64,000 bases of DNA from Novosphingobium sp. SG919 (GCF_012932495.1 NZ_JABCNG010000001.1:1426001-1490000); one strand, 5' to 3'; positions 6,569 to 16,104 are shown, counted from the stretch's first letter. Numbers and translations are program-made. The notes: a model not told the origin generated them from the letters alone.

Positions 6569-8050
6569 TCACCGCTCCCTGATCGCCCCCTTCAACCCCA
6601 GATGCGCCGCGAGCGCCTTCAAATCCCGGCCCACGCTGTCGTTGATCAGCACGGCGTGGCGGTCTTCCACTTCCATCACCAGGGCGTCGCCTTCGCGGCG
6701 CAGGGTGCTGCCGTTGAGGGCGGAGGCGGCGCCGACGGTGAAGCGGCGGCACAGGCGGGTGGCAAGGCCCCAGGCCTGGGCCTGGCGCAGGGCAGCGGGG
6801 GAGGCGAGGAGGGGCAGGTCGGGTGGCAGGGTCAGCTTGCCGGTGTTGGCGATCATCGCGGCGGCGAGCATCGCGCGGTCGCGCGCGGTGGCGCCGATCC
6901 AGCGTTTGCGCAGGCCCCATTCGTGCGCCAGGTCGCCGCGCAAGTTGGGCTCCACCGTGGCCGAGGCCATGCACAGCATCGTGGCGGCCAGGCGCAGGCG
7001 CTCGCGCCGGTCCGGCCCGTCGGTGGGGGCAATGCCGGCGGTCCAGCCGGCCACCATGCTGGCGGAATTGGCGGCAATGCCGTGTTCCTGCGCAAAGGCA
7101 GAGGCGCCGGCCACCAGCGGGTCTTGCCCGCGCACCGACTGCGGCATGGCTTCCCACAGCACGCCTTCGCGCAGGCCCCAGGCGGAAAACACCAGCCGTT
7201 CGGGCTGAAGCCGGGTGATCAGCACGGCAAGCAGCGCGGCGGTATCGGGCAGGCTGGCCAGGCGCCCGCCGGAAACCCCGGCGATCGGCGCCACGGCGTC
7301 ACCCTTGCGCCGTGCCATGGCCTTGGCCAACTTGAGCGCCACCGCCGGATCGGCGACATAGCCGTGCGGATCGTCGATCGGGAACCGGGTTTCCACCATC
7401 ACATGGCGGGCAAAGGCGCGCAGCGAGCCGCCCACCAGATAGAGTGTCTGCCCTGGCGTGGCTTTCCATTCCGCCTTGGCCAGCGCCTTGCGGATCTTCT
7501 GCCCGAACGCGCGCTGTCCTTCGGCGCGCAGGCCCGGCAGGCGCAGCGTGCCCAGCGGCAGGCTCACCCCATGGGTGCAGCGCTCGCCGTCCACGTCCAC
7601 CAGTTCCAGGCTGCCGCCGCCCAGATCGCCCACCACGCCCTTGGCGCCGGGAAACGCGCCCATCACGCCATGCGCGCTGGTGATCGCTTCTTCCTCGCCG
7701 GTCAGCAGGCGCGGGGTCAGCCCCAGCTTGGCAATGGCATCGAGAAACGCCGCGCCATTGCCCGCGTCGCGGCTGGCGGCGGTGGCCACCACGTCAACCT
7801 GCGTCACGCCCTGCAGCGCCAGGATCGCCTTGAACCGGGCGAGCGAGGCGAGGGCGAGGGCCATGGCCTTGGGCGAAAGATTGCCGCTGTCGGCCACGCC
7901 CTTGCCCAGGCGCGCGGTCACTTTCTCGTTGTGCAGCACTTTGGGCGCGCGCAGCGGCTGGCCATAGATGACCAGGCGCACGGTGTTGGAGCCAATATCG
8001 ATAATCGCGCGGGCTTGCGCGTCCTTGCCCCGGGACAGTCCGAATGCCAT
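6569..8050 (-). CDS. ppx: Exopolyphosphatase (Ppx/GppA family)
   Basis: This 493-residue cytoplasmic enzyme releases terminal phosphate from inorganic polyphosphate. The ASKHA-fold motifs are clear: IDIGSNTVRL at residues 17-26, the TGEEEA acidic segment, and the GDLGGGSLEL phosphate loop. The C-terminal half is the helical HD-like domain of long Ppx proteins. It follows polyphosphate kinase by 8 bp on the same strand, so the two are co-transcribed and set the polyphosphate pool. The start at 8050 is used; upstream in-frame codons run through the kinase gene. Confidence 0.93.
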   Translation of the reverse strand: MAFGLSRGKDAQARAIIDIGSNTVRLVIYGQPLRAPKVLHNEKVTARLGKGVADSGNLSPKAMALALASLARFKAILALQGVTQVDVVATAASRDAGNGAAFLDAIAKLGLTPRLLTGEEEAITSAHGVMGAFPGAKGVVGDLGGGSLELVDVDGERCTHGVSLPLGTLRLPGLRAEGQRAFGQKIRKALAKAEWKATPGQTLYLVGGSLRAFARHVMVETRFPIDDPHGYVADPAVALKLAKAMARRKGDAVAPIAGVSGGRLASLPDTAALLAVLITRLQPERLVFSAWGLREGVLWEAMPQSVRGQDPLVAGASAFAQEHGIAANSASMVAGWTAGIAPTDGPDRRERLRLAATMLCMASATVEPNLRGDLAHEWGLRKRWIGATARDRAMLAAAMIANTGKLTLPPDLPLLASPAALRQAQAWGLATRLCRRFTVGAASALNGSTLRREGDALVMEVEDRHAVLINDSVGRDLKALAAHLGLKGAIRER

Positions 8051-8058
8051 CGAACGTG

Positions 8059-10296
8059 TCAATCCACCGTCGCGCCGCCGCGCCGCAGCGCCAGCTTGGG
8101 CACGCGGCGCCCCTTGGTCAGGGCCGCGCCACGGCCCGAAAGCGAAGGGTTCGTCATGAAATAGCGGTGCACATTGAACGGTTTCTCGCCAGCGTCTGAT
8201 CGGCACGAAACCCGCTGATAGTCGCCATCGGCGCTCAAAGTCCAGCTTTGCTCGGTATCGATCAGGTTGGCCAGCATCACCTGGTCCAGGATCTGGTCGT
8301 GCACGGTCTTGTTGCGGATCGGCACCAGCACTTCCACGCGCCGGTCCAGGTTGCGGCTCATCCCGTCGGCGGAGGAGATGAACACCCGCGCCCGCCGGTT
8401 GGGCAGGGCCGCGCCATTGCCGAAGGCCCAGATGCGGCTGTGTTCCAGGAACCGGCCGATGATCGATTTCACCGTGATCCGGTCAGACAGTCCCGGCACG
8501 CCCGGCCGCAGGCAGCAGATGCCGCGCACCACGAGGGCAATGTCCACGCCTTCCTGCGCGGCGGCATAGAGCCGGTCGATCAGGCGGCTATCGGTCAGCG
8601 AATTGAGCTTGGCCCAGATGGCTGCCGGCCTGCCTGCGCGGGCAAAGCCGATCTCGCGCTCGATGCACTCGTACAGCGTGCGGCGCAGCCCGATCGGCGA
8701 AATGGAAAGGAACTCGGTGTTCTTGGGCTCCACATAGCCGGTGATGAAATTGAACAACTGCCCGGCATCGCGCCCCGCCTTGGGATCGGCGGTAAAGAAC
8801 GACAGGTCGGTATAGATGCGCGCCGTCACCGGGTGGTAATTGCCGGTGCCAAAGTGGCAATAGGTGCGATAGCCATCGCCCTCGCGCCGCACCACCATGG
8901 AAACCTTGGCGTGGGTTTTCCAATCGACGAAGCCATAGATCACCTGGACGCCGGCGCGTTCCAGCTGGCTGGCCCAGTGCAGGTTCTGCTCTTCGTCGAA
9001 CCGCGCTTTCAGTTCCACCACGGCGGTGACGGACTTGCCCTCTTCGGCCGCGGCGATCAGCGCGGCGATCACTGCCGATTGCTTGCCGGCGCGATAGAGC
9101 GTCTGCTTGATCGCCACCACGTCTGGGTCGCTCGCCGCCTGGCGCAGGAAATCGACCACCACGTCGAAGCTTTCGAACGGGTGGTGGATCACCAGGTCCT
9201 TTTCGCGGATCGCGGCAAAGCAATCGCCATCGTGTTCCAGCACGCGTTCGGGATAGCGCGGGTTATAGGGCTCGAACTTCAGTTCGGGGCGCGGCATGTC
9301 GACGATCTGCGAAAGGCCGTTCATCGCCAGCAGGCCCGGCGATTTGACCACCAGGGCATAGTCGAGCCGCAGCTTGTCGCGCAGCAATTGCTCGGCCGCA
9401 GGATCGAAATCCTCCTGCAGTTGCAGCATGATCACTTTGCCGCGCCGGCGCCGCTGGATGGCGGTGCGGAAATAGCGGACCAGGTCTTCGGCGTCTTCCT
9501 CGATTTCCATGTCGCTGTCGCGCAGCACGCGGAACGTGCCCGAACCCTGGATGCGGAAACCGGGAAACACCGTGGCGGCGTTGCGGCGCACCAGTTCCTC
9601 GATGCTGATCCAGCCGCCGTCATCGGGCAGCCGCACGAAGCGCGGCAGGGCCGGCGGGATCAGGATCATCTCGGTCACGGGGTCGTTGTCGGCCACCCGC
9701 ACCATCGAGAACAGGATGCCCGTGCCCTGGTTGGCAATGAACGGGAAGGGGTGCGCCGGGTCGATCGCCTGGGGGGTGAGCACCGGCATCACATGTTCGC
9801 GGAAATAGCGTGCCAGCCATTCCGCCTCGCCGCGCGGCAGGGGCTTGTCGCCCACCAGGTGGATGCCGTTTTCGGCGAGCAGGCTCGACAACTCGCCGAG
9901 CACCACGTGCTGCGCGCTCACCAGGTCTTCCACGGCGCCGTGGATGTTCTGCAACTGCTGCGCGGGGGTGAAGCCGTCAATCGAAACCTCGTCGATGCCG
10001 CGCCGCACCTGGCCGGCCAGGCCCGCCACGCGCACCATCATGAACTCGTCCAGGTTGCTGCCCGAAATCGACAGGAACCGCATCCGCTCCAACAGCGGAT
10101 AGTTGGTGTTCTGCGCTTCGGCCAGGACCCGGCGGTTGAACATCAGCCAACTGAGTTCGCGGTTGAAATAGCGCATGGGCGGGGGGCCTTCGGCCAGTGG
10201 CGAGAGCGCCTGCATCGGCAGTGCGCCGATCGGCACTGCGCTTGATTCTGCCACGATTGCTGTCCTGCTTGCTGGTGTTGCGGTGCCGCGCGCCAT
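8059..10296 (-). CDS. ppk1: Polyphosphate kinase 1
   Basis: This 745-residue enzyme reversibly transfers the ATP gamma-phosphate to polyphosphate. All four PPK1 domains are present: N-terminal FNRELSWLMFN, a head domain, and two phospholipase-D-like domains. H488 in GTGNYHPV is the predicted phosphorylated histidine and H619 in EHSRIW the second conserved one. About 40 low-complexity residues precede the first conserved block, so translation might start later (for example at the ATG encoding MRYFNREL). It is the first gene of the ppk-ppx operon. Confidence 0.95.
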   Translation of the reverse strand: MARGTATPASRTAIVAESSAVPIGALPMQALSPLAEGPPPMRYFNRELSWLMFNRRVLAEAQNTNYPLLERMRFLSISGSNLDEFMMVRVAGLAGQVRRGIDEVSIDGFTPAQQLQNIHGAVEDLVSAQHVVLGELSSLLAENGIHLVGDKPLPRGEAEWLARYFREHVMPVLTPQAIDPAHPFPFIANQGTGILFSMVRVADNDPVTEMILIPPALPRFVRLPDDGGWISIEELVRRNAATVFPGFRIQGSGTFRVLRDSDMEIEEDAEDLVRYFRTAIQRRRRGKVIMLQLQEDFDPAAEQLLRDKLRLDYALVVKSPGLLAMNGLSQIVDMPRPELKFEPYNPRYPERVLEHDGDCFAAIREKDLVIHHPFESFDVVVDFLRQAASDPDVVAIKQTLYRAGKQSAVIAALIAAAEEGKSVTAVVELKARFDEEQNLHWASQLERAGVQVIYGFVDWKTHAKVSMVVRREGDGYRTYCHFGTGNYHPVTARIYTDLSFFTADPKAGRDAGQLFNFITGYVEPKNTEFLSISPIGLRRTLYECIEREIGFARAGRPAAIWAKLNSLTDSRLIDRLYAAAQEGVDIALVVRGICCLRPGVPGLSDRITVKSIIGRFLEHSRIWAFGNGAALPNRRARVFISSADGMSRNLDRRVEVLVPIRNKTVHDQILDQVMLANLIDTEQSWTLSADGDYQRVSCRSDAGEKPFNVHRYFMTNPSLSGRGAALTKGRRVPKLALRRGGATVD

Positions 10297-10785
10297 CGTT
10301 CCGCTTTGCTACTCTTGTATGACTATCCGCACCCTAGCACCGGGCGGGGGCGCCATGGCAAGCCCAAAGCGCCGCTGTCAGGAAAGGTTCGCGGCCGGCT
10401 GAATGCCCCGTGTTAATCTCTACTCGTTTTGTCGAGAATCGCGCGCGTTTCAGCGCCTGGGTTCTCGCCAGCGGGCACAGTGACGCTAGATTGCAGCCTG
10501 GCCCTGGTGAGTCGTGTTCCACGTCGCGCATTCCCGGCCGATCCGCAGCGGGCTGGCCGCGCATGCCCAAGCCCGCTGCGGACTCTTTCCAATATCGTTT
10601 TTCGGCAATGGCTTGGCCACCAGGGTGGGATTCCGGCGGGCGCGCGCGGCGCCGTTCATCGCAGGGAAAGTTTCGCTTTCTGGCCCGCAACAACTCGTTT
10701 AATGTCTATCTGAAAAGTTGAGTATAAGAAGGGCTCGTCCGAGATACAGACGCCCGGTCATCCACGAGTTTTGAAGAGAGAGCCG
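10297..10785. other. Long intergenic region between ppk1 and the YezD-like gene
   Basis: This 489-bp gap between divergent genes holds no convincing gene; the open frames in it lack family features. It must contain both promoters. On the plus strand TATAAG at 10723-10728, with AATGTC at 10701-10706 (16-bp spacing), is the best promoter candidate. The strongest structure is a 13-bp perfect hairpin at 10542-10582, listed separately. Confidence 0.6.
10542..10582. other. 13-bp perfect inverted repeat (stem-loop) in the intergenic gap
   Basis: Bases 10542-10554 (TCCGCAGCGGGCT) and 10570-10582 pair perfectly around a 15-nt loop. On the plus strand the stem is followed by CTCTTTCC, a poor T-run. 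No coding gene ends here, so the hairpin may terminate or be part of an unannotated small RNA, or act on DNA as a protein-binding site. Confidence 0.5.
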
Positions 10786-10974
10786 ATGTCCACCACGCCC
10801 GCCCACGATCCGGCCAGCCACGATCCGGAAAGCGCGCGCCTGATCGAGCAGTCGCTCGACAGCGTGCGCGAGGCGCTGGCCGGGCTGCGCTATGGCCATG
10901 TCGGCCTCACCGTTCACGAAGGCCGCGTCGTGCAGATCGACGTGACCGAAAAGCGTCGCTTCAAGAACAACTGA
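10786..10974 (+). CDS. YezD-like small protein (DUF2292)
   Basis: This 62-residue protein matches the DUF2292/YezD type: an acidic helical first half, then GHVGLTVHEGRVVQIDVTEK and a basic end. Family members are small cytoplasmic proteins often found beside sulfur-assimilation genes, but their function is not established. The next gene is a TonB-dependent receptor 143 bp downstream on the same strand, so a link to uptake of a sulfur compound is an inference from context. The start at 10786 follows GAAGAGAGAGCC; the in-frame ATG at 10771 is upstream of that site. Confidence 0.75.
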   Translation: MSTTPAHDPASHDPESARLIEQSLDSVREALAGLRYGHVGLTVHEGRVVQIDVTEKRRFKNN

Positions 10975-11117
10975 CCATACCGCTTCACGCCTGATCCATG
11001 GCGGCACCACGGCTCTGGGGAGGGCCGCCGGCCATGGCAATACCACAAAAAACCATGCCGGCCGCCGCCACGGAACCCCTCCGCGCGCGTGGCAAGGCAT
11101 GTCGAAAGGGACTGACC

Positions 11118-13610
11118 ATGCTTGTTCGCGCCAATCTCGCCGCGTCGGTGGCCTCTGCCGGCCTCGCGCTCGCCCTGGCCGCTCCGGCCCACGCCGCTGC
11201 CGATGCACCGGCTGCCGAAGCCGCTTCCACCGCCACCGCCGCTGACGCAGCGACGCAGCCGGTCGATGACAGCATCGTCGTCACCGCCCGCCGTCGCGCC
11301 GAAACGGTGCAGACCGTGCCGCTGGCCGTCACCGTGGTGGGCGGCGCGCATATCGAGAACACCGGCGCGTTCAACGTGGGCCGTCTCACGCAACTCACGC
11401 CCACGCTGCAGTTCTATTCGTCCAACCCGCGCAACACCTCGGTCAACATCCGTGGCCTGGGCGCGCCGCTCGGCCTCACCAATGACGGTATCGAGCAGGG
11501 CGTGGGCATCTACATCGACGACGTGTTCTATGCCCGCGCGGCATCATCCACGTTCGACTTCCTTGATGTCAGCCGCATCGAAGTGCTGCGCGGGCCGCAG
11601 GGCACTCTGTTCGGCAAGAACACCACCGCCGGCGCGCTCAACATCACCACCCGCGCGCCCACGTTCGATCCCGAAGCCCGGCTTGAAGCATCGGCCGGCA
11701 ACCTCGGTTTCGTGCAGTTGAAGGGCGCGGTCTCGGGCCCGCTTTCCGATACCCTGGCCGTGCGCCTGGCCGGTTCGTTCACCCAGCGCGACGGCACGGT
11801 CTACAACGTCGCCCAGCGCCAGTGGATCAATTCGCAAGACAACAAGGGCGCGCGCCTGCAATTCCTGTGGCGTCCCACCGGCGGCGTGGAAGTCACGCTG
11901 TCGGGTGACTACAACAAGCAGAACCCCAATTGCTGCGCCTTGATCTATGTGCGCACCGGCGCGACGCAGCGTCCGCTGACCCGGCAATACGCGGCCCTGG
12001 CCGCCGCGCAGAACTATGCCGTGCCCAGCACCAACCCGTTCGACCGGGTGACCGACGAAGACGTGCTGCTGCGCGCCAAGAACGAAGTTGGCGGCGTGTC
12101 GCTGCGCGCCAAGATCGATACCGGCATTGGCACGGTCACTTCGATCACCGCGTGGCGCTATTGGGATTGGGACCCGTCGAACGACCGCGACTATCTCGGC
12201 CTGCCGATCACCACCAAGTCCAACAACCCCTCGCACCAGGACCAGTACACCCAGGAACTGCGCCTGACCGGCGAAACCGGCCGCTTCAACTACACGGTGG
12301 GCGCGTTCGGCTTCTATCAGAAGATCCACACCAGCGGCGTGCAGCAGCAAGGTCCGGCGGCCAGCAAGTTCCTGATCAACCCCACCAGCACCGCGCTCTA
12401 TAACGACCCTAGCGTGCTCAACGGCCTGACTGCCACCAACGACATCACGCTCAAGAACACCAGCGCCGCGATTTACGGCAAGTTCGGCTACAAGTTGAGC
12501 GATACGTTCTCGATCCAGCCGGGCGTGCGCCTGAACTACGACAAGAAGGATGGCGTCTATTCCTCCGTCGTCACCGACGGCAACGGCAACCTCGTAGTTT
12601 TCGAAACGAACGCCGATGGCACCAGCGCCAACAGCAGCCGCGAACGCGCGCAGCTTGCCGTGCTCGCCCCGCAGTATTTCAAGGCCAATTTCAGCAACTG
12701 GAACGTTTCGGGCGACGTCACTCTGGCCTGGGACCCGACGCGCGACGTCCACGTCTACGGCACCTATGCGCGCAGCTTCAAATCGGGCGGCATCAACCTC
12801 AACGGCGTGCCGGCCAACACCGACGGCACCCCGCTGCTGCAGTTTGCCACGATCAAGCCCGAGCGCGTCAACCACTTCGAACTGGGTGTGAAGACCCAGT
12901 TCTGGGGCCGCAAGGGCACGTTCAACGTGGCCGCCTTCCGCACCGATATCAACGACTACCAGGCCCAGGTATCGAACTATACGGTGGGCGCGCTGCGCGG
13001 CTATCTCGCCAACGCCGAAAAGGTCCGCACCCAGGGCGTCGAAGTCGATTTCGCGCTGCGTCCCAGCGAACGCTTCAGCGTCTATTCCAACGCGGCCTAT
13101 ACCGATGCCAAGTACGTGCGCTTCAAGAACGCGCCGTGCCCGCCCGAGCTTTCGGGTGGCACGCAGACGGTCGATGCCAACGGCAACCTGGTCGGCACGC
13201 CCGCGCCCGCCGGCACGCCCGGCATCAGCCCGCTCTCGTGCGACATTTCCGGCCAGGTCCTGCCCGGCGTTTCAAAGTGGTCGTTCTCCTACGGCGGTGA
13301 AGTCAACCTGCCGGTCCAGGCGTTCGGCGGCGAAGGCCAGGTCTACCTTGGCGTCGATGGCAACTATCGCTCGCGCTTCTCGTCCAACCCCACGCCCTCG
13401 GCCTATACCTGGGTCGAAGGGTACGCGCTCACCAATTTCCGCCTCGGCGTGCGCCGCGATGCGCGCTTCGATATCTATGGCTGGGTGCGCAACGCGTTCG
13501 ACACGCACTATTTCGACCAGTTGGCGGTTGCCTCGGGCAACACCGGCCTGATCGTGGGCCAGGTGGGCGATCCGCGCACTTATGGCCTGACGGTGCGGAC
13601 GCAGTTCTGA
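11118..13610 (+). CDS. TonB-dependent outer-membrane receptor
   Basis: This 830-residue outer-membrane transporter couples to TonB for uptake of a small ligand. It has a signal peptide (about residues 1-27, ending AAPAHA), a TonB box region (DSIVVTARRR, about 55-64), a plug domain to about residue 190 (GPQGTLFGKNTTAGALNI) and a 22-strand barrel ending in an aromatic C-terminus (VRTQF), as outer-membrane insertion requires. The start at 11118 follows AAAGGGA and begins a normal signal peptide; the upstream in-frame ATG at 10998 does not. The substrate is unknown; the adjacent YezD-like gene hints at a sulfur compound. Confidence 0.92.
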   Translation: MLVRANLAASVASAGLALALAAPAHAAADAPAAEAASTATAADAATQPVDDSIVVTARRRAETVQTVPLAVTVVGGAHIENTGAFNVGRLTQLTPTLQFYSSNPRNTSVNIRGLGAPLGLTNDGIEQGVGIYIDDVFYARAASSTFDFLDVSRIEVLRGPQGTLFGKNTTAGALNITTRAPTFDPEARLEASAGNLGFVQLKGAVSGPLSDTLAVRLAGSFTQRDGTVYNVAQRQWINSQDNKGARLQFLWRPTGGVEVTLSGDYNKQNPNCCALIYVRTGATQRPLTRQYAALAAAQNYAVPSTNPFDRVTDEDVLLRAKNEVGGVSLRAKIDTGIGTVTSITAWRYWDWDPSNDRDYLGLPITTKSNNPSHQDQYTQELRLTGETGRFNYTVGAFGFYQKIHTSGVQQQGPAASKFLINPTSTALYNDPSVLNGLTATNDITLKNTSAAIYGKFGYKLSDTFSIQPGVRLNYDKKDGVYSSVVTDGNGNLVVFETNADGTSANSSRERAQLAVLAPQYFKANFSNWNVSGDVTLAWDPTRDVHVYGTYARSFKSGGINLNGVPANTDGTPLLQFATIKPERVNHFELGVKTQFWGRKGTFNVAAFRTDINDYQAQVSNYTVGALRGYLANAEKVRTQGVEVDFALRPSERFSVYSNAAYTDAKYVRFKNAPCPPELSGGTQTVDANGNLVGTPAPAGTPGISPLSCDISGQVLPGVSKWSFSYGGEVNLPVQAFGGEGQVYLGVDGNYRSRFSSNPTPSAYTWVEGYALTNFRLGVRRDARFDIYGWVRNAFDTHYFDQLAVASGNTGLIVGQVGDPRTYGLTVRTQF

Positions 13611-13628
13611 AACTGCGCTGGGTCCCGG

Positions 13629-13733
13629 GCTTCGACAAGCTCAGCCCGAACGGATGTTTTCTGGAATTTCCCAGCCAACGTCCGTTCGATCTGAGCCTGT
13701 CGAAGGGCCAGTCCTGAGCGTGTCGAAGGGGCC
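13629..13733. repeat. Dispersed palindromic repeat of the CTTCGACAAGCTCAG type
   Basis: Just after the receptor stop, GGGCTTCGACAAGCTCAGCC is followed by degenerate inverted copies ending in CTGTCGAAGGG and GTGTCGAAGGGG. This motif is a widespread intergenic repeat in proteobacterial genomes, usually near gene ends. It lies between convergent genes, where it could help terminate transcription. Confidence 0.7.
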
Positions 13734-13751
13734 GCAAGCGCAACGCTGCGA

Positions 13752-14585
13752 TCAGCGATTGCCGTCGATGAAGTCGCCCAGCGGTCCCAGGATCGAACCT
13801 TCGCCCCGGTTGTTGCCGCCGCCCGGAATGGCTGCGGCCACCACCCGGCCGGCCAGGCGGGCAAAGGGCAGCGACTGGATCCAGACTTTGCCAGGGCCGG
13901 TCAGCCGCGCAAAGAACAGCCCTTCGCCGCCGAACAGCACGCTGCGCACGCCGCCCGCGCTCACCAGGTCGAATTCCACCGAAGGGGTATAGGCGGCCAG
14001 GCACCCGGTATCGACATGCAGTTGTTCGCCCGGTGCCAGTTCGCGTTCCACCAGCGTGCCACCCATCTGGACGAAAACCCAGCCATCGCCGTCCAGCCGC
14101 TGCATCACGAAGCCTTCGCCGCCAAACAGCCCGGTCATGATCCGCCGCTGAAACGCGATGCCGATCGAAACCCCGCGCGCCGCGGCCAGGAAGCTGTCCT
14201 TCTGGCAGATCAGCGTGCCGCCCAGTTCCGACAGCTTGAGCGGCAGGATCGTGCCCGGCACCGGCGCGGCAAAGGCCACCCGCGCCTTGCCCGCGCCGCG
14301 GTGGGTGAACACGGTGGTAAACAGGCTGGCGCCGGTCACCAGGCGCTTGCCCGCACCCAGCAGCTTGCCCATGAAGCCGCCGCCGTCGTTTTCGCTGCCA
14401 TCACCGAACACGGTGGTCATCTCGATCGAGGCATCCTTCCAGACAAAGGCGCCGGCTTCCGCCACGGCGCTTTCGCCCGGATCGAGTTCGATCTCTACAA
14501 ACTGCAAATCATTGCCGCGAATGGCAAAGTCCACGTCGTCGGCGATGCCGGCGCGGCGGCTGTGGCTCCAGGGGTTGCTGCTCAT
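13752..14585 (-). CDS. AIM24/TIGR00266-family protein
   Basis: This 277-residue protein has the double-stranded beta-helix repeats of the AIM24 family: FAIRGNDLQFVEIELDPGES near residue 20, SIGIAFQRRIMTGLFGGEG in the middle and FFARLTGPGKVWIQSLP near the end. Bacterial members are cytoplasmic or membrane-associated proteins without a proven biochemical role; the yeast namesake is mitochondrial. No signal peptide or membrane helix is seen. The start MSSNPWSHS at 14585 is preceded by GGAGAG on the minus strand. It is divergent from the b561-YceI gene. Confidence 0.85.
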   Translation of the reverse strand: MSSNPWSHSRRAGIADDVDFAIRGNDLQFVEIELDPGESAVAEAGAFVWKDASIEMTTVFGDGSENDGGGFMGKLLGAGKRLVTGASLFTTVFTHRGAGKARVAFAAPVPGTILPLKLSELGGTLICQKDSFLAAARGVSIGIAFQRRIMTGLFGGEGFVMQRLDGDGWVFVQMGGTLVERELAPGEQLHVDTGCLAAYTPSVEFDLVSAGGVRSVLFGGEGLFFARLTGPGKVWIQSLPFARLAGRVVAAAIPGGGNNRGEGSILGPLGDFIDGNR

Positions 14586-14806
14586 GAAAAATGCACTCTC
14601 CTTTTCGCGCCGGCAATCTGCCACGCCGCACGGGACGCGACCAGCCGGGTTCGGCGCAGCGACGATGGCCATCGATCGATGACATGCGATCGTCGCCGTG
14701 CTGCCGACGGCCCGTGCCGCGGCCCGCATCGGCACAGTAGGAAAAGCCCACCGTGCCTGATAAGAACCACGCTGGGTCACCCAAGGACGCAGGAGAATTC
14801 GGCCGC

Positions 14807-16096
14807 ATGAACCAGACCTTTGCCACAGGCCTTTCGCCACGGCGCTATGCGCTCAGTGCGATCGTGCTTCATTGGACCATCGCGGCGCTGCTCCTGTTCC
14901 AGGTCTCGCTCGGCTGGCGGCTGGAAGACCTGCCCAAGGGCACCGCGCAATTCGCCGGTTATCAGTTCCACAAGTCGGTCGGCTTCCTGATCCTGGCGCT
15001 CAGCCTGGCCCGCCTTGGCGTGCGCCTGTTCGCGCGGCGGCCGGCCCCGGCCGAAGGCACCCCCGCGGTCAAGCTGCTGGTCAAGGTGGTGCACGTGCTG
15101 CTCTACGCGATCATGATCGTCGGGCCGCTGTCGGGCTGGATCATGGTGTCCACGTCCAAGATCCGCATGCAGACCATGGTGTTCGGCACGCTGCCGGTGC
15201 CCAACCTGCCGGTGGGGCAGGGCTGGCACGAAGGGGCGGAAACGATCCATGGTGCGCTTGGGCTGGTCACGATCACGCTGTTCCTGCTGCACGTGGCCGG
15301 CGCGCTGCGCCATCATTTCATGGGCGATGACCTGCTGGCGCGGATGATCCCGGCGGCCACGCGGCGGGGCTTGACCATCGGCGCCGTGGTCGCGCTGGTG
15401 GGGTCGGTCGGGGCCATGGCCCTGGCCAAGGTCTGGCCATTCGGCGCAAGCGCGCCGGCGCCAGCCGCGCCGGCTTCGGCCGAGCCGAGCGATGATCCTT
15501 CCGCCGACGCGGTCGATCTGGCCAGTGCCGCCCCGCAAGAAGCCGCCAGCGCGGCCCCGGCTGCCGATGCCTCCGGTGCTGCCGCGGCGGCGCAGGGGGC
15601 CGTCGCCTGGCAACTGGCACCAGGCGGGCGGCTGGGTTTCCACGCGACGTATTCGGGTGACGCCATCAACGGCAGCTTTGGCCGCTGGGACGCGCGCATC
15701 CGCTTTTCGCCCGATGACCTTGCGCATTCCAGCCTGCGCGCCACGATCGACCTTGCCTCGGTCGCTTCGGGCGATGCCCAGCGCGACGATATGCTCAAGG
15801 GCGACAACTTCTTTGGTGCCGCCGCCCATCCGCAGGCGATCTACACCGCCTCGCGCTTCCGCGCACAATCGCCAGGGCACTATGTGGCCGAAGGCACGCT
15901 GTCGCTGGGTGGCAAGATCCGTCCCGTGCCGCTTGCCTTCGTGCTCACCATCGATGGCGATCGTGCCAATGCGCGCGGCACGGCCACGCTGTCGCGCACG
16001 GCGTTTGGCGTGGGGACCGGTGAATGGGGCAGCACTGATACGCTGCTCGACAACGTGACGGTCGATTTCGCGCTCAAGGCCACGCGCCAGCCTTGA
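14807..16096 (+). CDS. Cytochrome b561 - YceI fusion protein
   Basis: This 429-residue protein joins two families. Residues 1-205 are a four-helix cytochrome b561 with candidate haem histidines in VLHWT (H22), FHKSVG, VVHVLL, TIHGALG and LHVAGALRHH. Residues about 213-267 are an Ala/Pro/Ser-rich linker. Residues about 268-429 are a YceI lipocalin-like domain (GFHATYSGD...DNFFGAAAHPQA...VDFAL), which in other proteins binds isoprenoids such as quinones. The YceI part should face the periplasm, where it could present quinone to the b-type cytochrome. AGGAG at 14790-14794 supports this start. The domain join is visible; the electron-transfer role is inferred. Confidence 0.88.
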   Translation: MNQTFATGLSPRRYALSAIVLHWTIAALLLFQVSLGWRLEDLPKGTAQFAGYQFHKSVGFLILALSLARLGVRLFARRPAPAEGTPAVKLLVKVVHVLLYAIMIVGPLSGWIMVSTSKIRMQTMVFGTLPVPNLPVGQGWHEGAETIHGALGLVTITLFLLHVAGALRHHFMGDDLLARMIPAATRRGLTIGAVVALVGSVGAMALAKVWPFGASAPAPAAPASAEPSDDPSADAVDLASAAPQEAASAAPAADASGAAAAAQGAVAWQLAPGGRLGFHATYSGDAINGSFGRWDARIRFSPDDLAHSSLRATIDLASVASGDAQRDDMLKGDNFFGAAAHPQAIYTASRFRAQSPGHYVAEGTLSLGGKIRPVPLAFVLTIDGDRANARGTATLSRTAFGVGTGEWGSTDTLLDNVTVDFALKATRQP

Positions 16097-16104
16097 AATG
16101 CAGA

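Noticed and set aside
6155..8164. 669-codon plus-strand frame across the doc-ppx region
   Set aside because: It runs antisense to clear doc, antitoxin and ppx genes and consists of low-complexity Gly/His/Arg/Gln.
8248..10245. 665-codon plus-strand frame opposite ppk1
   Set aside because: Antisense shadow of ppk1 with His/Gln/Gly-rich composition and no family features.
10334..10693. 119-codon minus-strand frame in the ppk1 to YezD gap
   Set aside because: Arg/Pro-rich, with no hydrophobic core or signal and no ribosome binding site; probably random.
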